Below are positions 10,570-19,955 of a stretch of 60,000 nucleotides of DNA, piece after piece. The DNA is taken from positions 1 to 60,000 of the forward strand of contig CAJNDS010000824.1 of assembly GCA_905221605.1 (NCBI GenBank). The letters are read 5' to 3'. Position 1 is the stretch's first letter. Every line of letters starts with the position of its first letter. Made by a program: the position numbers and the translations under genes. The notes beneath the pieces are model-generated. The model made no database searches. It was not told the origin of the DNA and saw only the letters and a list, made by a program, of their open reading frames with translations. This stretch comes from Symbiodinium natans (Eukaryota > Sar > Dinophyceae > Suessiales > Symbiodiniaceae).

Positions 10570-10739
10570 CTTCTCACATCCTTGACATCAAGTGCGCTGA
10601 AAGGCCTCGTGGGCGAGATAGTCATCAAAGCTCTCCGGTGGACACCTGGCCGGGGTGTTGAGGTTTCAGGCTTCTCGGCCTGCATGAAACAGGAGGGCGC
10701 AGCCATAAGGCCAACAAAATAGAGGGCTGAAAGCTTCAA
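10570..10739 (-). CDS. Candidate exon with a hydrophobic segment
   Basis: Open frame with acceptor-like TATAG| at 10740 and donor AGAAG|GTCAGA. It encodes a hydrophobic run (ALYFVGLMAAPSCFM) followed by a Ser/Thr/Pro/Arg-rich tail (TSTPRPGVHRRALM). That order resembles a signal peptide plus plastid transit region, but the frame has no ATG at its start, so a membrane segment inside a longer protein is equally possible. Confidence 0.3.
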
Positions 10740-12466
10740 CTATACAGTTGCGGCCGCCTGGCCTGAAGGCTTCTTCCCAATTCCACGTCCCCTTCAAGGG
10801 CTCCCCTTGGCCAGTCTTGGCAGCAGTAGAGATGATGGGCGCCACAATGCGAAGAATACCAGTGCAGCAACAAAGAATAGCGACGACATGCAACAATGAT
10901 AATTACGCACCAATTTCGAGGGCAGCCTTTCACTGCGTGCTTTGAACTCTCATTGCGGCACCTGATCTCTGAGATTTCGACGTACAAACATGAGCATCAT
11001 CAGCTGCCTTGGCTGACACAGTGCTTTTGCACGAAGAAGGCATCGCTGGAGTTGCAAGAGAGGTGGATGTGTTGCTGGGAGCCCGGCATGCAAACGCAGC
11101 CCAGCAGACAGAATGGATGCCCCTAACAAGGCCACCCACCCAGGCAAATAGCCAAACATGGCGGACAGCGCAACAAAACTAGTTCATGGTTGGGATCGTA
11201 TTGAAAATTTGGACTTATGTTCCTTATTGGGTTTGAGTGCCCTTAAAAATGTGAAATGTTACCCAACTATGGCCAAGAAAAGCTGTCAACGCCTCCTGCA
11301 AGTGGCCCGCCACCAGCGATCGGAAGCTACGTCCCCAGCAGGACTCAGATCAGCGCAGGGTCGGAAGTGGAAGCACGTCATAACATGTTGCCATCAAACT
11401 CGTCTTAAGTGCGCCTGCACACGATTTTGGTGGTCTTATCTAATTGACGAATGACTGATGTGAGTGAGCCATGAGGCCACGAGGCCACGGCTGTGGGATG
11501 GTGCATCTTGCAGGCACCAGCTTGTGCCTGGCAGCAGCAAAATGGCACGCACAGTCTACCACGTTTTATGAGCCTCTCTCAGAAGCATCTATGGCGGCCC
11601 CCATGACGTTCCTGACACGCCAAATCCTTTTGGGTGCTGTTGGGTTTCTCTGCGATTTGCAGGCAAAGAAGGTGCAGAGCTGCCAGACTTGCACGCTACA
11701 CTGAGTACGGCTGCAACAGCCTCTCACCTGCTTAGACTGCCGCAGATGTTGATCACAAGTTGTACGGCCGAAGCAGCAGAAGTGCGACTCGAAGCAAGTA
11801 AGCAAGCAAAACAAGTGAGATCAAGCGATATACATCTCCTGTGAATAAGAAGTGCCTTTCGGAAAGAGCTGTGTTCTGCTGCTCCCCCCCCCGAATTAAG
11901 GAGGGGGCATAAAGGATATAGAAGGCTTTCCGGCTAAACTTTCGCAGGAAAAATCTCAGAACTGAAGCTTCTCTTTTCGATTGAAAACATCAAGCAGCAG
12001 GGAGAGAGCGAAGCACTTTTCAGGGACTCCGGGAATTCCGGCGAGAACGCCCCAAAAAGGCCACTGCTTGACCCAAAAACCCCTAAACCCGCAATCCTGA
12101 ACCTGCAACCCTATACCCTAACCCCTAAAGCCTAGACCCTAAACCCTAAACCCTAAACCCCAAATCTTGCGGAGACACCTCGGCACAGAGCCGGTCGCGC
12201 CCTGCGAGGATGCGGGACAAGCCCGTACCTGCCCACAGGGCTCATGGTCATAAAACCATCTGATAATACTATAAGAAGAAGTAATAACATAACCATTTAA
12301 CAATACTTGAAGGTACGTTTTTTAGGTCTTGTAGCAGAAGCTTCCACTGGCGCCTACGCCGACTTCTTCGACAAGGGCATTCCGCAAGTCCTCCGCACCC
12401 CACGCTGCGCCAAAACTACACTGCGGAGCGTGTCAGTACGCACTCATCTACACGCAATGTGTGTAC

Positions 12467-12503
<37 letters not shown>

Positions 12504-13140
12504 ATATGTATATATATATGTATATATATATGTGGGTTGGACCTTTACGTCTTATTTGACGGACTGAGGGCTGCACGCAAAAAAAAGATTTACAATTAAA
12601 AGTGTGCTAGAGCTTACATGCCGAGAAGGGGGCTATGCTCTCTAGCGCCTGATCAAACAACCCCAGCTAAACACCATGCACACATTAGGGTTTAGGGTTT
12701 AGGGTTCTTCCGGGCTTGCGTGGTTCATGCCGGCTAGGGTTTCGACCCTCCTGAATAGTCCCAAGCCCGCAACTCCTGGTACGCATCAAAGCCCTCAAAG
12801 CAACCAAACCCTCAGAACTTCTTACATAAACCCTAAACCCTAAATCCTACAACCCTAAACCCTCAACTCTAAACCCTAAACCCTAAACCCCCTCCCGCAA
12901 AATGCCCAAGACTCAAGCTCCACACACCCCGGGCCCCGGAAGGATGCCCGGCAGCACCCTTCTTTTCTTTGAAAGTTTAGGGTCTAGGGTCGAGGATCTG
13001 AGGCTTATGGTTTAGGGTCTAGAGTCTAGCGCTTACGGTTTCGAGCTTAGGGCTTAAGGCTTAGGGGCTTAGGGGCTTAGGGTTGAGGGCTGAGGGCTTC
13101 GGGTTTAGGGCTTAGGGTTCAGGGTGGTTCTGAAGTCTTG
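10740..13140. other. Region with no assignable gene
   Basis: Contains a 98-codon plus-strand frame (11158-11454, starting MADSATKLVHGW) that I cannot assign, and a coding-like plus-strand peptide near 12330-12440 (containing STGAYADFFDKGIPQVL). Also present are telomere-type runs at 12128-12160, 12684-12704 and 12831-12892, a (TA)n/TATG microsatellite at 12467-12531, and degenerate TTAGGGC repeats from 12970. None gives a supportable gene model. Confidence 0.5.
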
Positions 13141-13148
13141 AATCTGGC

Positions 13149-13331
13149 TTGGCAGGACCTTTTGTTGACGTACCCCTTCCAAGCTCTGGTCAAGGTCTTT
13201 CGCCCGCTCGGAAGCTGCATCCCTCGCAAGCTCTGGTTAAAATGCTCGCCGAAGGTCAAGGCTTTGTAGCTGGGAAGCTGCACCCCTGCCGGGCTCCGGT
13301 CGACATCACAGCCGAACGTGAAGGTCTTTAG
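13149..13331 (-). pseudogene. FNIP-type repeat fragment, copy 1
   Basis: On the minus strand the peptide carries LTFGEHFNQSLRGMQLPSG and related units (FTFGCDVDRS). This is the period-22 pattern LxxLTFGxxFNQxLxxVxLPSxL of FNIP/LRR-like repeats, abundant in dinoflagellate and Dictyostelium proteins. It is flanked by degenerate TTAGGGC arrays. A near-duplicate lies at 13480-13680. It is short and bounded by repeat, so probably a relic or one exon of a shuffled gene. Confidence 0.5.
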
Positions 13332-13423
13332 ACCCCTGAGAAATGTCTAACGCTTACGGTTTAGAGCTTAGGGCTTAGGGCTTAGGGCTTAGGGCTTGGG
13401 GCTTAGGGCTTAGGGCTTAGGGC

Positions 13424-13813
13424 CTAGGGTTTAGGGCTTAGGGCTTGGGGTTGAGGGTGGAAGTCTTGAATCTGTCTCTGGGCTTGGCAGGACCTTTTGT
13501 TGACGTACCCCTTCCAAGCTCTGGTCAAGGTCTTTAGCCCGCTGGGAAGATGCACCCCTCGCAAGCACTGGTTAAAATGCTCGCCGAAGGTCAAGGTTTG
13601 GTAGCTGGGAAGCTGCACCCCTGCCAGGCTCCGGTCGACATCACAGCCGAACGTGAAGGTCTTTAGACCCCTGAGAAACTGATCCCTTTCCAAGCAATGG
13701 TCAAAGCTTCCGCCGAATCTTGGTGGCCTTGGGACCAGCAGGGAGCTGTAAGGAATAGCCATCACTGAGTCCAGTCGTCTCGTTGAGATCGCCTCGCGGA
13801 AGTGTAGAGCCAC
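13424..13813 (-). pseudogene. FNIP-type repeat fragment, copy 2
   Basis: Minus-strand open frame with three to four degenerate FNIP units (FGGSFDHCLERDQF, FTFGCDVDRSLAGVQLPS, LTFGEHFNQCLRGVHLPSG). It then runs into the TTAGGGC repeat. The 190-bp core is duplicated at 13149-13331. This copy extends further 5' and keeps one more repeat unit. Confidence 0.5.
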
Positions 13814-13962
13814 CAGCGGTTGCGCTCAATCCACCTAAAAGTCTTCATGAAGCCGCGCCTCAGTTCTCCATGAACACAATTGTGTTTAAGGTTACATAAG
13901 CTGTCTTTATGTATATAATTCTGCAGAACGAGGAAGCACAAAAAGCTTTGAGGTTCAACTAC

Positions 13963-14834
13963 AAAATGGGCAAGCTGCAGCCCGTGCAGGTCGATGACCG
14001 GCCGCTTCTGGCGCATCTCTCGGATCTGAGTCCAAGGCTTGAGATTATAACTGCGTGGGGTTTCCTAGCCAAGAAATTCTGCAACTAAACGAAAAAAAAA
14101 AGTAAACAACAACTCACACTTCAGTGGGCGAGCAGCCAGATCGTCTGCCCACAGGTCGTGATTCTGCAAAAGTGCCACGGCGATCGTCAAAGCAGGACCG
14201 CGGACCCTGCCAACGTTGCAATGGACCCACACTTGCCGGTGTGGCTCCAGGGTCAGCTCACGGATGAAGTTCTGCCACCTCCATAGGAAACCCTCAACCC
14301 GAAATTGGCACGAATTCTATTTCTGGTTTTCTTCTCTCTTTATCATCCTAAAACCTAAACCCCGCAACGCCCGGAAATCAACATTAGCGATGAAAATACA
14401 GTCTATATAGAAAAACGCAATTTGATTGCGGGAGTAAGTCAATATCCTACATTTCAATAATTCATGCGCCGAGGAGCAGATTCTGCCTCTGAGCAAGGTA
14501 GTTCGGATTGGCAGGCACGACGCGCACACCCAGCGGTTCCAAGAGCTTTTTCTCTTCTTCATATGCCCTTGGTGCAGCGTGTAATACTATACTGTGAGAC
14601 CGTAGCACTCAACCCTTTGGCTCTCCGCCCCCAAATATGACAACCCCTAGACAACCAGAAACTGCAAAGAGGTCGGCTTGATAAGGGTTTATGATCGTTA
14701 AAAGGTGCACCAAGATTCTGTCGTCGCTGGCAGTTCAAGACGAGCAGATCAGACATCGTGAAGCGGGTACGCAGGTCAGCCACCGTCTGCACCCCACTGA
14801 GCGTCAAGCCGTGGAACTCCACAAAGTGCCACGT
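13963..14834 (-). CDS. Dual-specificity protein phosphatase-like gene (partial model)
   Basis: Three exons in frame: 14834-14728 (GC donor), 14278-14120 (donor GTGTGAG) and 14050-13963 (donor GTAGTT). The middle exon encodes the signature VWVHCNVGRVRGPALTIA, matching HC(x5)R of cysteine-based dual-specificity phosphatases; Cys and Arg are both present, and G replaces the usual Ser/Thr after Arg. The third exon encodes a typical C-terminal helix of the fold (IREMRQKRPVIDLHGLQL, compare the RxxRP segment). The first exon begins TWHFVEFHGLTLSG. The expected role is dephosphorylation of Ser/Thr/Tyr, or of glucan or lipid. The general-acid Asp loop was not located, and the gene's start and end are unplaced. 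Confidence 0.65.
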
Positions 14835-14987
14835 CTTCAGGGATCCCGGAAAACCCCCGCGTAATCAGGCCTGCAATTGGGAACTTGCTTTAAGATGACA
14901 ATTGAAGGGGTTCAAGGCTCCAAGAGACACGTCAAGTGTTTCGGTAACCCTGAACCCTTTTCTATATTTCTAACCTAAACCCTAAAC

Positions 14988-15277
14988 CAAAAAATGTTGT
15001 AGCCACACCGTCCTCCGTGCCGTCCTGCCACTGCCACTGCCAATTGGCCGCAGCACCGGCTCGCCAATCCTCGCCCTCCTCCTGCTCTTCCTGGGTCGAA
15101 GCCGCCGCTTCTGCATCTATCACCTCCTCCGCCTGCTCCTCCGGTCTGTCCTGCACTTCTTCCTCCGATTCCTCTTCCTTCTCCTCTACGGGCGCACGGA
15201 GCGCCCCCTCCTTTTGAACCAGGGAAGCGCGAAGGAGGTGCGGAGCTGAACTTGGCCTTGCTCTCTTCACGCCAGAC
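14988..15277 (-). CDS. Candidate exon encoding an acidic low-complexity segment
   Basis: 290 nt open, acceptor TATGAAG| directly after a CCCTAAA array, donor TTTTTTG|GTTTAGGG directly before the next one. It begins SGVKRARPSSAPHLL and continues into a Glu/Ala-rich stretch (EEKEEESEEEV, EEQAEEVIDAEAAAS), then a WQWQWQ run. A 70-bp version of its 5' end is duplicated at 15600-15700. Probably a disordered linker; protein unknown. Confidence 0.45.
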
Positions 15278-15427
15278 CTTCATAGGGTTTAGGGTTTAGG
15301 GTTTAAGGTTTAGGGTTTAGGGTTTAGGGGGTTTAGGGTTTAGGGTTTAGGCTTTAGGGTTTAGGACTTGGGGTTTAGGGTTTATGGTTTAGGGTTTAAG
15401 GTTTTGGGTTTAAGGTTTAGGGTTTAG
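15278..15427 (+). repeat. Telomere-type array
   Basis: About 20 TTTAGGG units with scattered variants (TTTAAGG, TTTATGG, TTTTGGG). It ends at the TTTCTAGATGTTTCTATA sequence that also follows the next array at 15891. Confidence 0.95.
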
Positions 15428-15429
15428 GT

Positions 15430-16164
15430 CTTTCTAGATGTTTCTATAAAAATTGTATTAGTGCTGCGATTAGGCGCGGAGGTCGGGTGTTTAGAGAAGA
15501 CCTTGTCACAGAACATACAGATAGAATGTTTTTTTAGGCGACGAGAAGGGAAAGTTCAGCGTGGAGGACTTGTGGAAAGAAAAGGGGGACCTGCAAATGT
15601 TGCCGAGCCGCGACCACACTCCCGCCCCCTCCTCCTCAACCAGCGAGGCGCGAGGGAGGTGCGGAGCGGAGACTGGCCTCGCCCGCTTCACGCCAGACCT
15701 TCATAGGGTTTAGGGTTTAAGGTTAAGGGCTTAAGGTTTAGAGTTTAGGGTTGTTTGTTGTTTAGGGTTTAGGGTTTAGGGTTTAGGGTTTAGGGTTTAG
15801 GGTTTAGGGTTTAGGGTTTAGGGTTTAGGGTTTAGGGTTTAGGGTTTAGGGTTTAGGGTTTAGGGTTTAGGGCTTAGGGTTTAGGGTTTAGTTCTTTCTA
15901 GATGTTTCTATAGAGCATTGTACTAGAGCTGCGATTGGGCGCGGAGGTTGGGTGTTTACAGAAAACCTTGTCACAGAACTTGCAGATATAATGTTCCTTT
16001 GGGCGACGAGAAGAGAAAGTTCAAGGCGTGGAGGACTTCTGCAAAGAAAAGGGGGACCTGCAAATGTTGCCGAGCCGCGACCATACTCCCGTGACTGCGT
16101 GGCACTTAAAACGCCGTGTAGAGCGCCGGTGCTCTTTAGCAGTGCGTTTCTTGTACTTTGGCAT
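15430..16164 (-). pseudogene. Duplicated zinc-finger-like exon pair separated by a telomere array
   Basis: Two diverged copies of a ~220-bp unit (15430-15640 and 15890-16100) encode, on the minus strand, GVWSRLGNICRSPFS and then a C2H2-like start (HYICKFCDKVF in one copy, HSICMFCDKVF in the other; C-x2-C visible, the His pair not). The right copy has an ATG at 16164 giving MPKYKKRTAKEHRRSTRRF. The left copy is instead fused to the 5' part of the acidic exon (SGVKRARPVSAPHLP). In-frame stops break both, so these look like shuffled exon duplicates. Confidence 0.35.
15702..15891 (+). repeat. Longest perfect (TTTAGGG)n array in this part
   Basis: About 24 units, the central stretch (15760-15870) being perfect. 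It separates two copies of a duplicated exon-bearing unit. Confidence 0.97.
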
Positions 16165-16199
16165 GGCAGACACTCAGAAACAAGCCATTGGGAAGGCAC

Positions 16200-17380
16200 G
16201 CTGGCTGGAAATACGCTAGGGAGGCACGCTGGCTATATATAGGGTTGAGTGCCTGTCGTATGGGGCTTAGGGGCTGTGTCGAGTGCATAGACGATATGGG
16301 TTCTAGGTTTTCAGGTTAGGCTTAGGGCCTTAGGGTTGTATAACCCTTGCTGCGAGTGTTTTAGTGTAGATAGAGCGCATGTGCAGTTTTTGGCGCTGTA
16401 GGGGTGATTCTTGAAACCCTAAAGCCGAACCAACCCTGAATCTTCCTAAGCCTCAAGACTCTTGAAATCCTAAAGCTTAAATAACCCTGAAACCTCCTAA
16501 ACCTCAAGCCACACCCTTGAACCCGCGCCGGCAACAAATCGCTACAAAGCCGAATCTCGCAACCGCCAAGCAACAACTACAACTACGAGTTCAAGTTATA
16601 CTCGGGGTTCAGGATTGGGTTCATATACTTCTACCACCTTCTCGCCTTCTCCCCAACCCTAAACCCTAAATCCTAAATCCTAAACCCTAAACCCTCAACC
16701 CTAAACCTCTAAACCCTTAACCCTCAACGACTTCAGACCTAAACCGTCCTGTGCATTGCCAGGCGCTGCAACTGCTGGCAAACTCCTCACCTACCGAAAC
16801 CCTATTTTATGGCGAGCTACATGAGCCATCTCGCCTGTCAATTCCTGGCAACAGCGAGCCTCCCGAAAACCCTAACCCCGAACCCCTAATCCTTAAACCC
16901 TTAACCCTTAACCCTAGACCCTACACACTAAACCCGAAGCCCTGCATTCTAAACCCCAAACCCTAAAACCGAATGGGATGTTCAGGGTCAAGGGATCTTG
17001 GCCTTGCGCAGTCCCTGGATACTGGGCCCCAAAAGGGCTCTCAGAATTTTAATCGTCGTGCGTGCTGCTGCGTTGGCAGCAGATCACACCAGCAAGGGGC
17101 CAAGTTTCAAGTTTGGGGTTTCGGGTTTAAGGTTCAGGGCAGAAGTTTAGGATTTAAGGTTTAAGGTTTAGGGTTTAGGGTTTAGGGTTTAGAGTTAAGG
17201 GTTTAGGGTTTAGGGTTTGCCCAACGGTGCTGACTAACCCAACTTATAGTCACACTAGGGGCACTTATAAGAGGCTTATAAGTGGGTTAGAAGTACAGGT
17301 TTAATTGGGGCATTTCAAAGGCTTATAAAAGTGGGTTGTAAGTGCCGTTCGAATTGCCGACTCCTGCGCTCACAGTGCTG
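16200..17380. other. Degenerate telomere repeats, no gene
   Basis: Scattered telomere-type runs (16655-16735 CCCTAAA, 16870-16970 degenerate, 17105-17218 TTTAGGG). At 17225-17350 there is an ACTTATAAG-rich segment with short inverted repeats related in wording to the interior of MITE family A. Nothing coding is convincing. Confidence 0.6.
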
Positions 17381-17389
17381 CAGCTCTTT

Positions 17390-17925
17390 AGATATTTAAA
17401 CTGTTAAAAAAATTAAAGTGTTTAAAGTGTTTAAACTGCAAATCGTCCAAAAAACACCACAGAACTTAACAAATGTAAAGTTTAAAACTCAAAACCCTTT
17501 AACCTTAACATTTTTTCAAAACGATTTGCAGTTAGTTTAAACAAACAATTTAAAAACTTTAAACACTGTAAATATTTAAAAACTTTAAACTGTTTAAACT
17601 GTTTAAACTGTTTAAACTGCGCCTTCTTGAAGGTTCATGGTACTTACTAACCAATACGACTGGGCTTATAACCCTACTGATAATTGAGAACCCCTATAAG
17701 GCCCTTTAGGGCTATTATAAGTAGGGTTCTAGGTACAGTTATAACTGGTTAGTAAGTACCATGAACCTTTTCAAGTTCCTTTTGCAGTTTACACAGTTTA
17801 AACACTTTGAATATTTAAATGTTTAAACTGTTTACGATTTGCAGTTGAAACAGCTTAAACAGTTTACACAGTTCAATCCCCTGAAATATTTAAACAGTTT
17901 AAACTGTTTAAACTGCGCCTTCTTT
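17390..17925 (+). repeat. TTTAAAC satellite, left block
   Basis: The same satellite as 37556-40013 in the same orientation. It has GTTTAAAC palindromes every 9-10 bp, the spacer bounded by CTGCAAATCGT and ACGATTTGCAG (17434-17535), and the ACTGCGCCTTCT boundary motif. It is interrupted by a MITE at 17626-17775. Confidence 0.9.
17626..17775. mobile_element. MITE family A, copy 1
   Basis: 150 bp with inverted ends CTTGAAGGTTCATGGTACTT and AAGTACCATGAACCTTTTCA; the arms extend through TACTTACTAACCA. The interior is rich in ACTTATAAG words. It is inserted in the left TTTAAAC satellite. A second copy is at 40558-40697. No ORF. Confidence 0.8.
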
Positions 17926-17934
17926 TCACAGTCA

Positions 17935-18128
17935 GCGTTTGGCCACACCTTGCGCATATCTCCACGCCAAGTCTTAATTCCTTCCACCCGAGATTCACCT
18001 TCTTTCATCCTGTCAGTGAGAACCTCGCACTCACTCACAAAATAGTCTGCAGGTACGTTTACACCCCTGCCTGGGGGCGTCTTCGTTGGCCAGCGACCCC
18101 TAGGGAGAGCGCTGGCCCTCTGCTTCAA
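17935..18128 (-). CDS. Candidate exon beside the satellite, unknown protein
   Basis: Minus-strand frame with strong coding character, containing VPADYFVSECEVLTDRMKEG and WRGDMRKVWPNADCEKKAQ. The frame then runs straight into the satellite. An exon end is likely near 17935 but no clear donor was fixed. Family unknown. Confidence 0.35.
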
Positions 18129-18208
18129 ATCTGGCTTTCAAAACCGACCTTGCGCAACAGCAACTGACTCGCTTAGTGGCAGGGTTGGCACACACACACA
18201 CACACCTT

Positions 18209-19640
18209 TCAATCAGAAAGGTCGAGGCATACGTTGGCATTCTTCATGGAAAGATGGAGGCATAAGCAGACTCTGTCAGCTACGACGCTAAATCGAACGC
18301 CGATTGGAACTTCTGCCGCTAATGCATTTGAACTCTTTGGGACATCAGAGAGCACGCAAGTCTCTACTCTAGGCAGAACATCTCCACATGCCCACACTCG
18401 TGCTGGCGTCTGAAACACACTCTGACATGGCAAATTCACACCTACTATGGCCCTGAAGAAAGCAGAACTGACGGACGCAACTGCCAAAGCCTCTGCGGGT
18501 CAACACATCGGAAATCAGACGGTAACAGACTGAGCATGTAGTGCACACAACGCTGCCGTTCAGTCAGAATAACAGGCTGCCAAGATGAGGTCTGGTTCTT
18601 CAACCAGGTTGCTGTAACTGCTGAGAACTTGATAAGCTCTGGCGGAGGAAGCTGCCAGAAGTGAGACTCAGTGAGACATAGAATTTGTAACTTGATCCTG
18701 CACCAAGAGCTGATATATCGATTGTTCATCCAACAACGTGCCTTCTGTGTGCTGTAGGGTGAGCTCTGCTCCTGGATCTCCCGGCGTGACTGCAGAGTCC
18801 GCTGTATGTCTGGCCACATGAAACGCTGCTGCCTTCGGACTGGTCTGCATGTGCCCCGCCGGAGACAATACCGGTGAAGGTCCACCAACTTTGCACTGAT
18901 CCTCTCACCAGCTGCAAACGCATTAAGTGCACTACCATTTTGTTGCGAACACGTCAAAGAACAGGCAAGCGCGTCGACAGCAACCCTTGAGCGGAGATAT
19001 TACGGATGGAAACACGCATTCTGAGTTCAAGCTATCTCCTGAGATCAAACCTGTTCATGACATCGTACTGACTGTGAACACAGTCGCAATGACAGGCAAC
19101 AGACGGTGACAACTGCAAACAGACGGTGACAAGTGCAAGCGCACTTATTCAGAGGAATTCTGTCAGACTGTACACTCACACACACTGCTTCTCATCGACA
19201 GTCCTGGCATAGAAAACGCCTGCGAGAACGTCATTGTCAAAGACTTCGCACAGGTTCCAGCATCTCCAACGCGGCGTTAATGATTCTTTCTATATACTCC
19301 CGTGTGCTCACACTGGAAGCCGCCGCTGACTACTTCTCGGGACATCTACGAAGATGCAGAACTACGGAATGCTGTCGCGAAATCACAATGAACTTCATCC
19401 AATAGCAAGAGTTGCCCGCGACTGCGTGGGAAAGATTCGACTCTATCGCTTGATCGCGAACTGATATCGGTCCCCTCGTGCAAGATCGCAGCAAGAAAAC
19501 ATTCCTTGAGGAAAACGCACGCGAATGTTTGTGAAAGATTCGAATTCATCGCTTCATCGACAACTGATATCAGCTCCTTGGCGCAAGACCCAACACGAAA
19601 ACGTTCCCCCAGGCAAATGCACTTACGCGCCAAGCCACAC
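18209..19640 (-). pseudogene. Frameshifted coding remnants and a 107-bp direct duplication
   Basis: Minus-strand coding-like peptides occur in alternating frames (for example GAELTLQHTEGTLLDEQ near 18760 and SDFRCVDPQRLW near 18500) without splice signals, so this is probably a decayed gene. At 19420-19620 an approximately 107-bp unit (AAGATTCGA...TTGATCGCGAACTGATATC) is repeated with divergence. No family recognised. Confidence 0.3.
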
Positions 19641-19955
19641 ACTGCTCCTCCGCCTTCCTGCGAGCGGTCGATCGCAAGCTTCGCTCGACATGTCGCCGCG
19701 ACGTACAGCTTTCACGCACTAGTGATCTAACAAAATGGCATTGTCCGCATGAAGTGTAGCAGATCACACATTCTCTTCTTTTTCCCTGGCGAATTCATGC
19801 GCGGCGCACGTCCTCTGTGCACTGTACAGACGCACGCCTGCAGTCCTCTGTCAGTTGCAACTGAGAGAAAACGCGACACCAAGTTCGGCTCCTGCCCACA
19901 ATTAGCAAATCAGTCCAGACCTCCTGCGCCCGAAGCCTAACATGGATGGCCTGCA

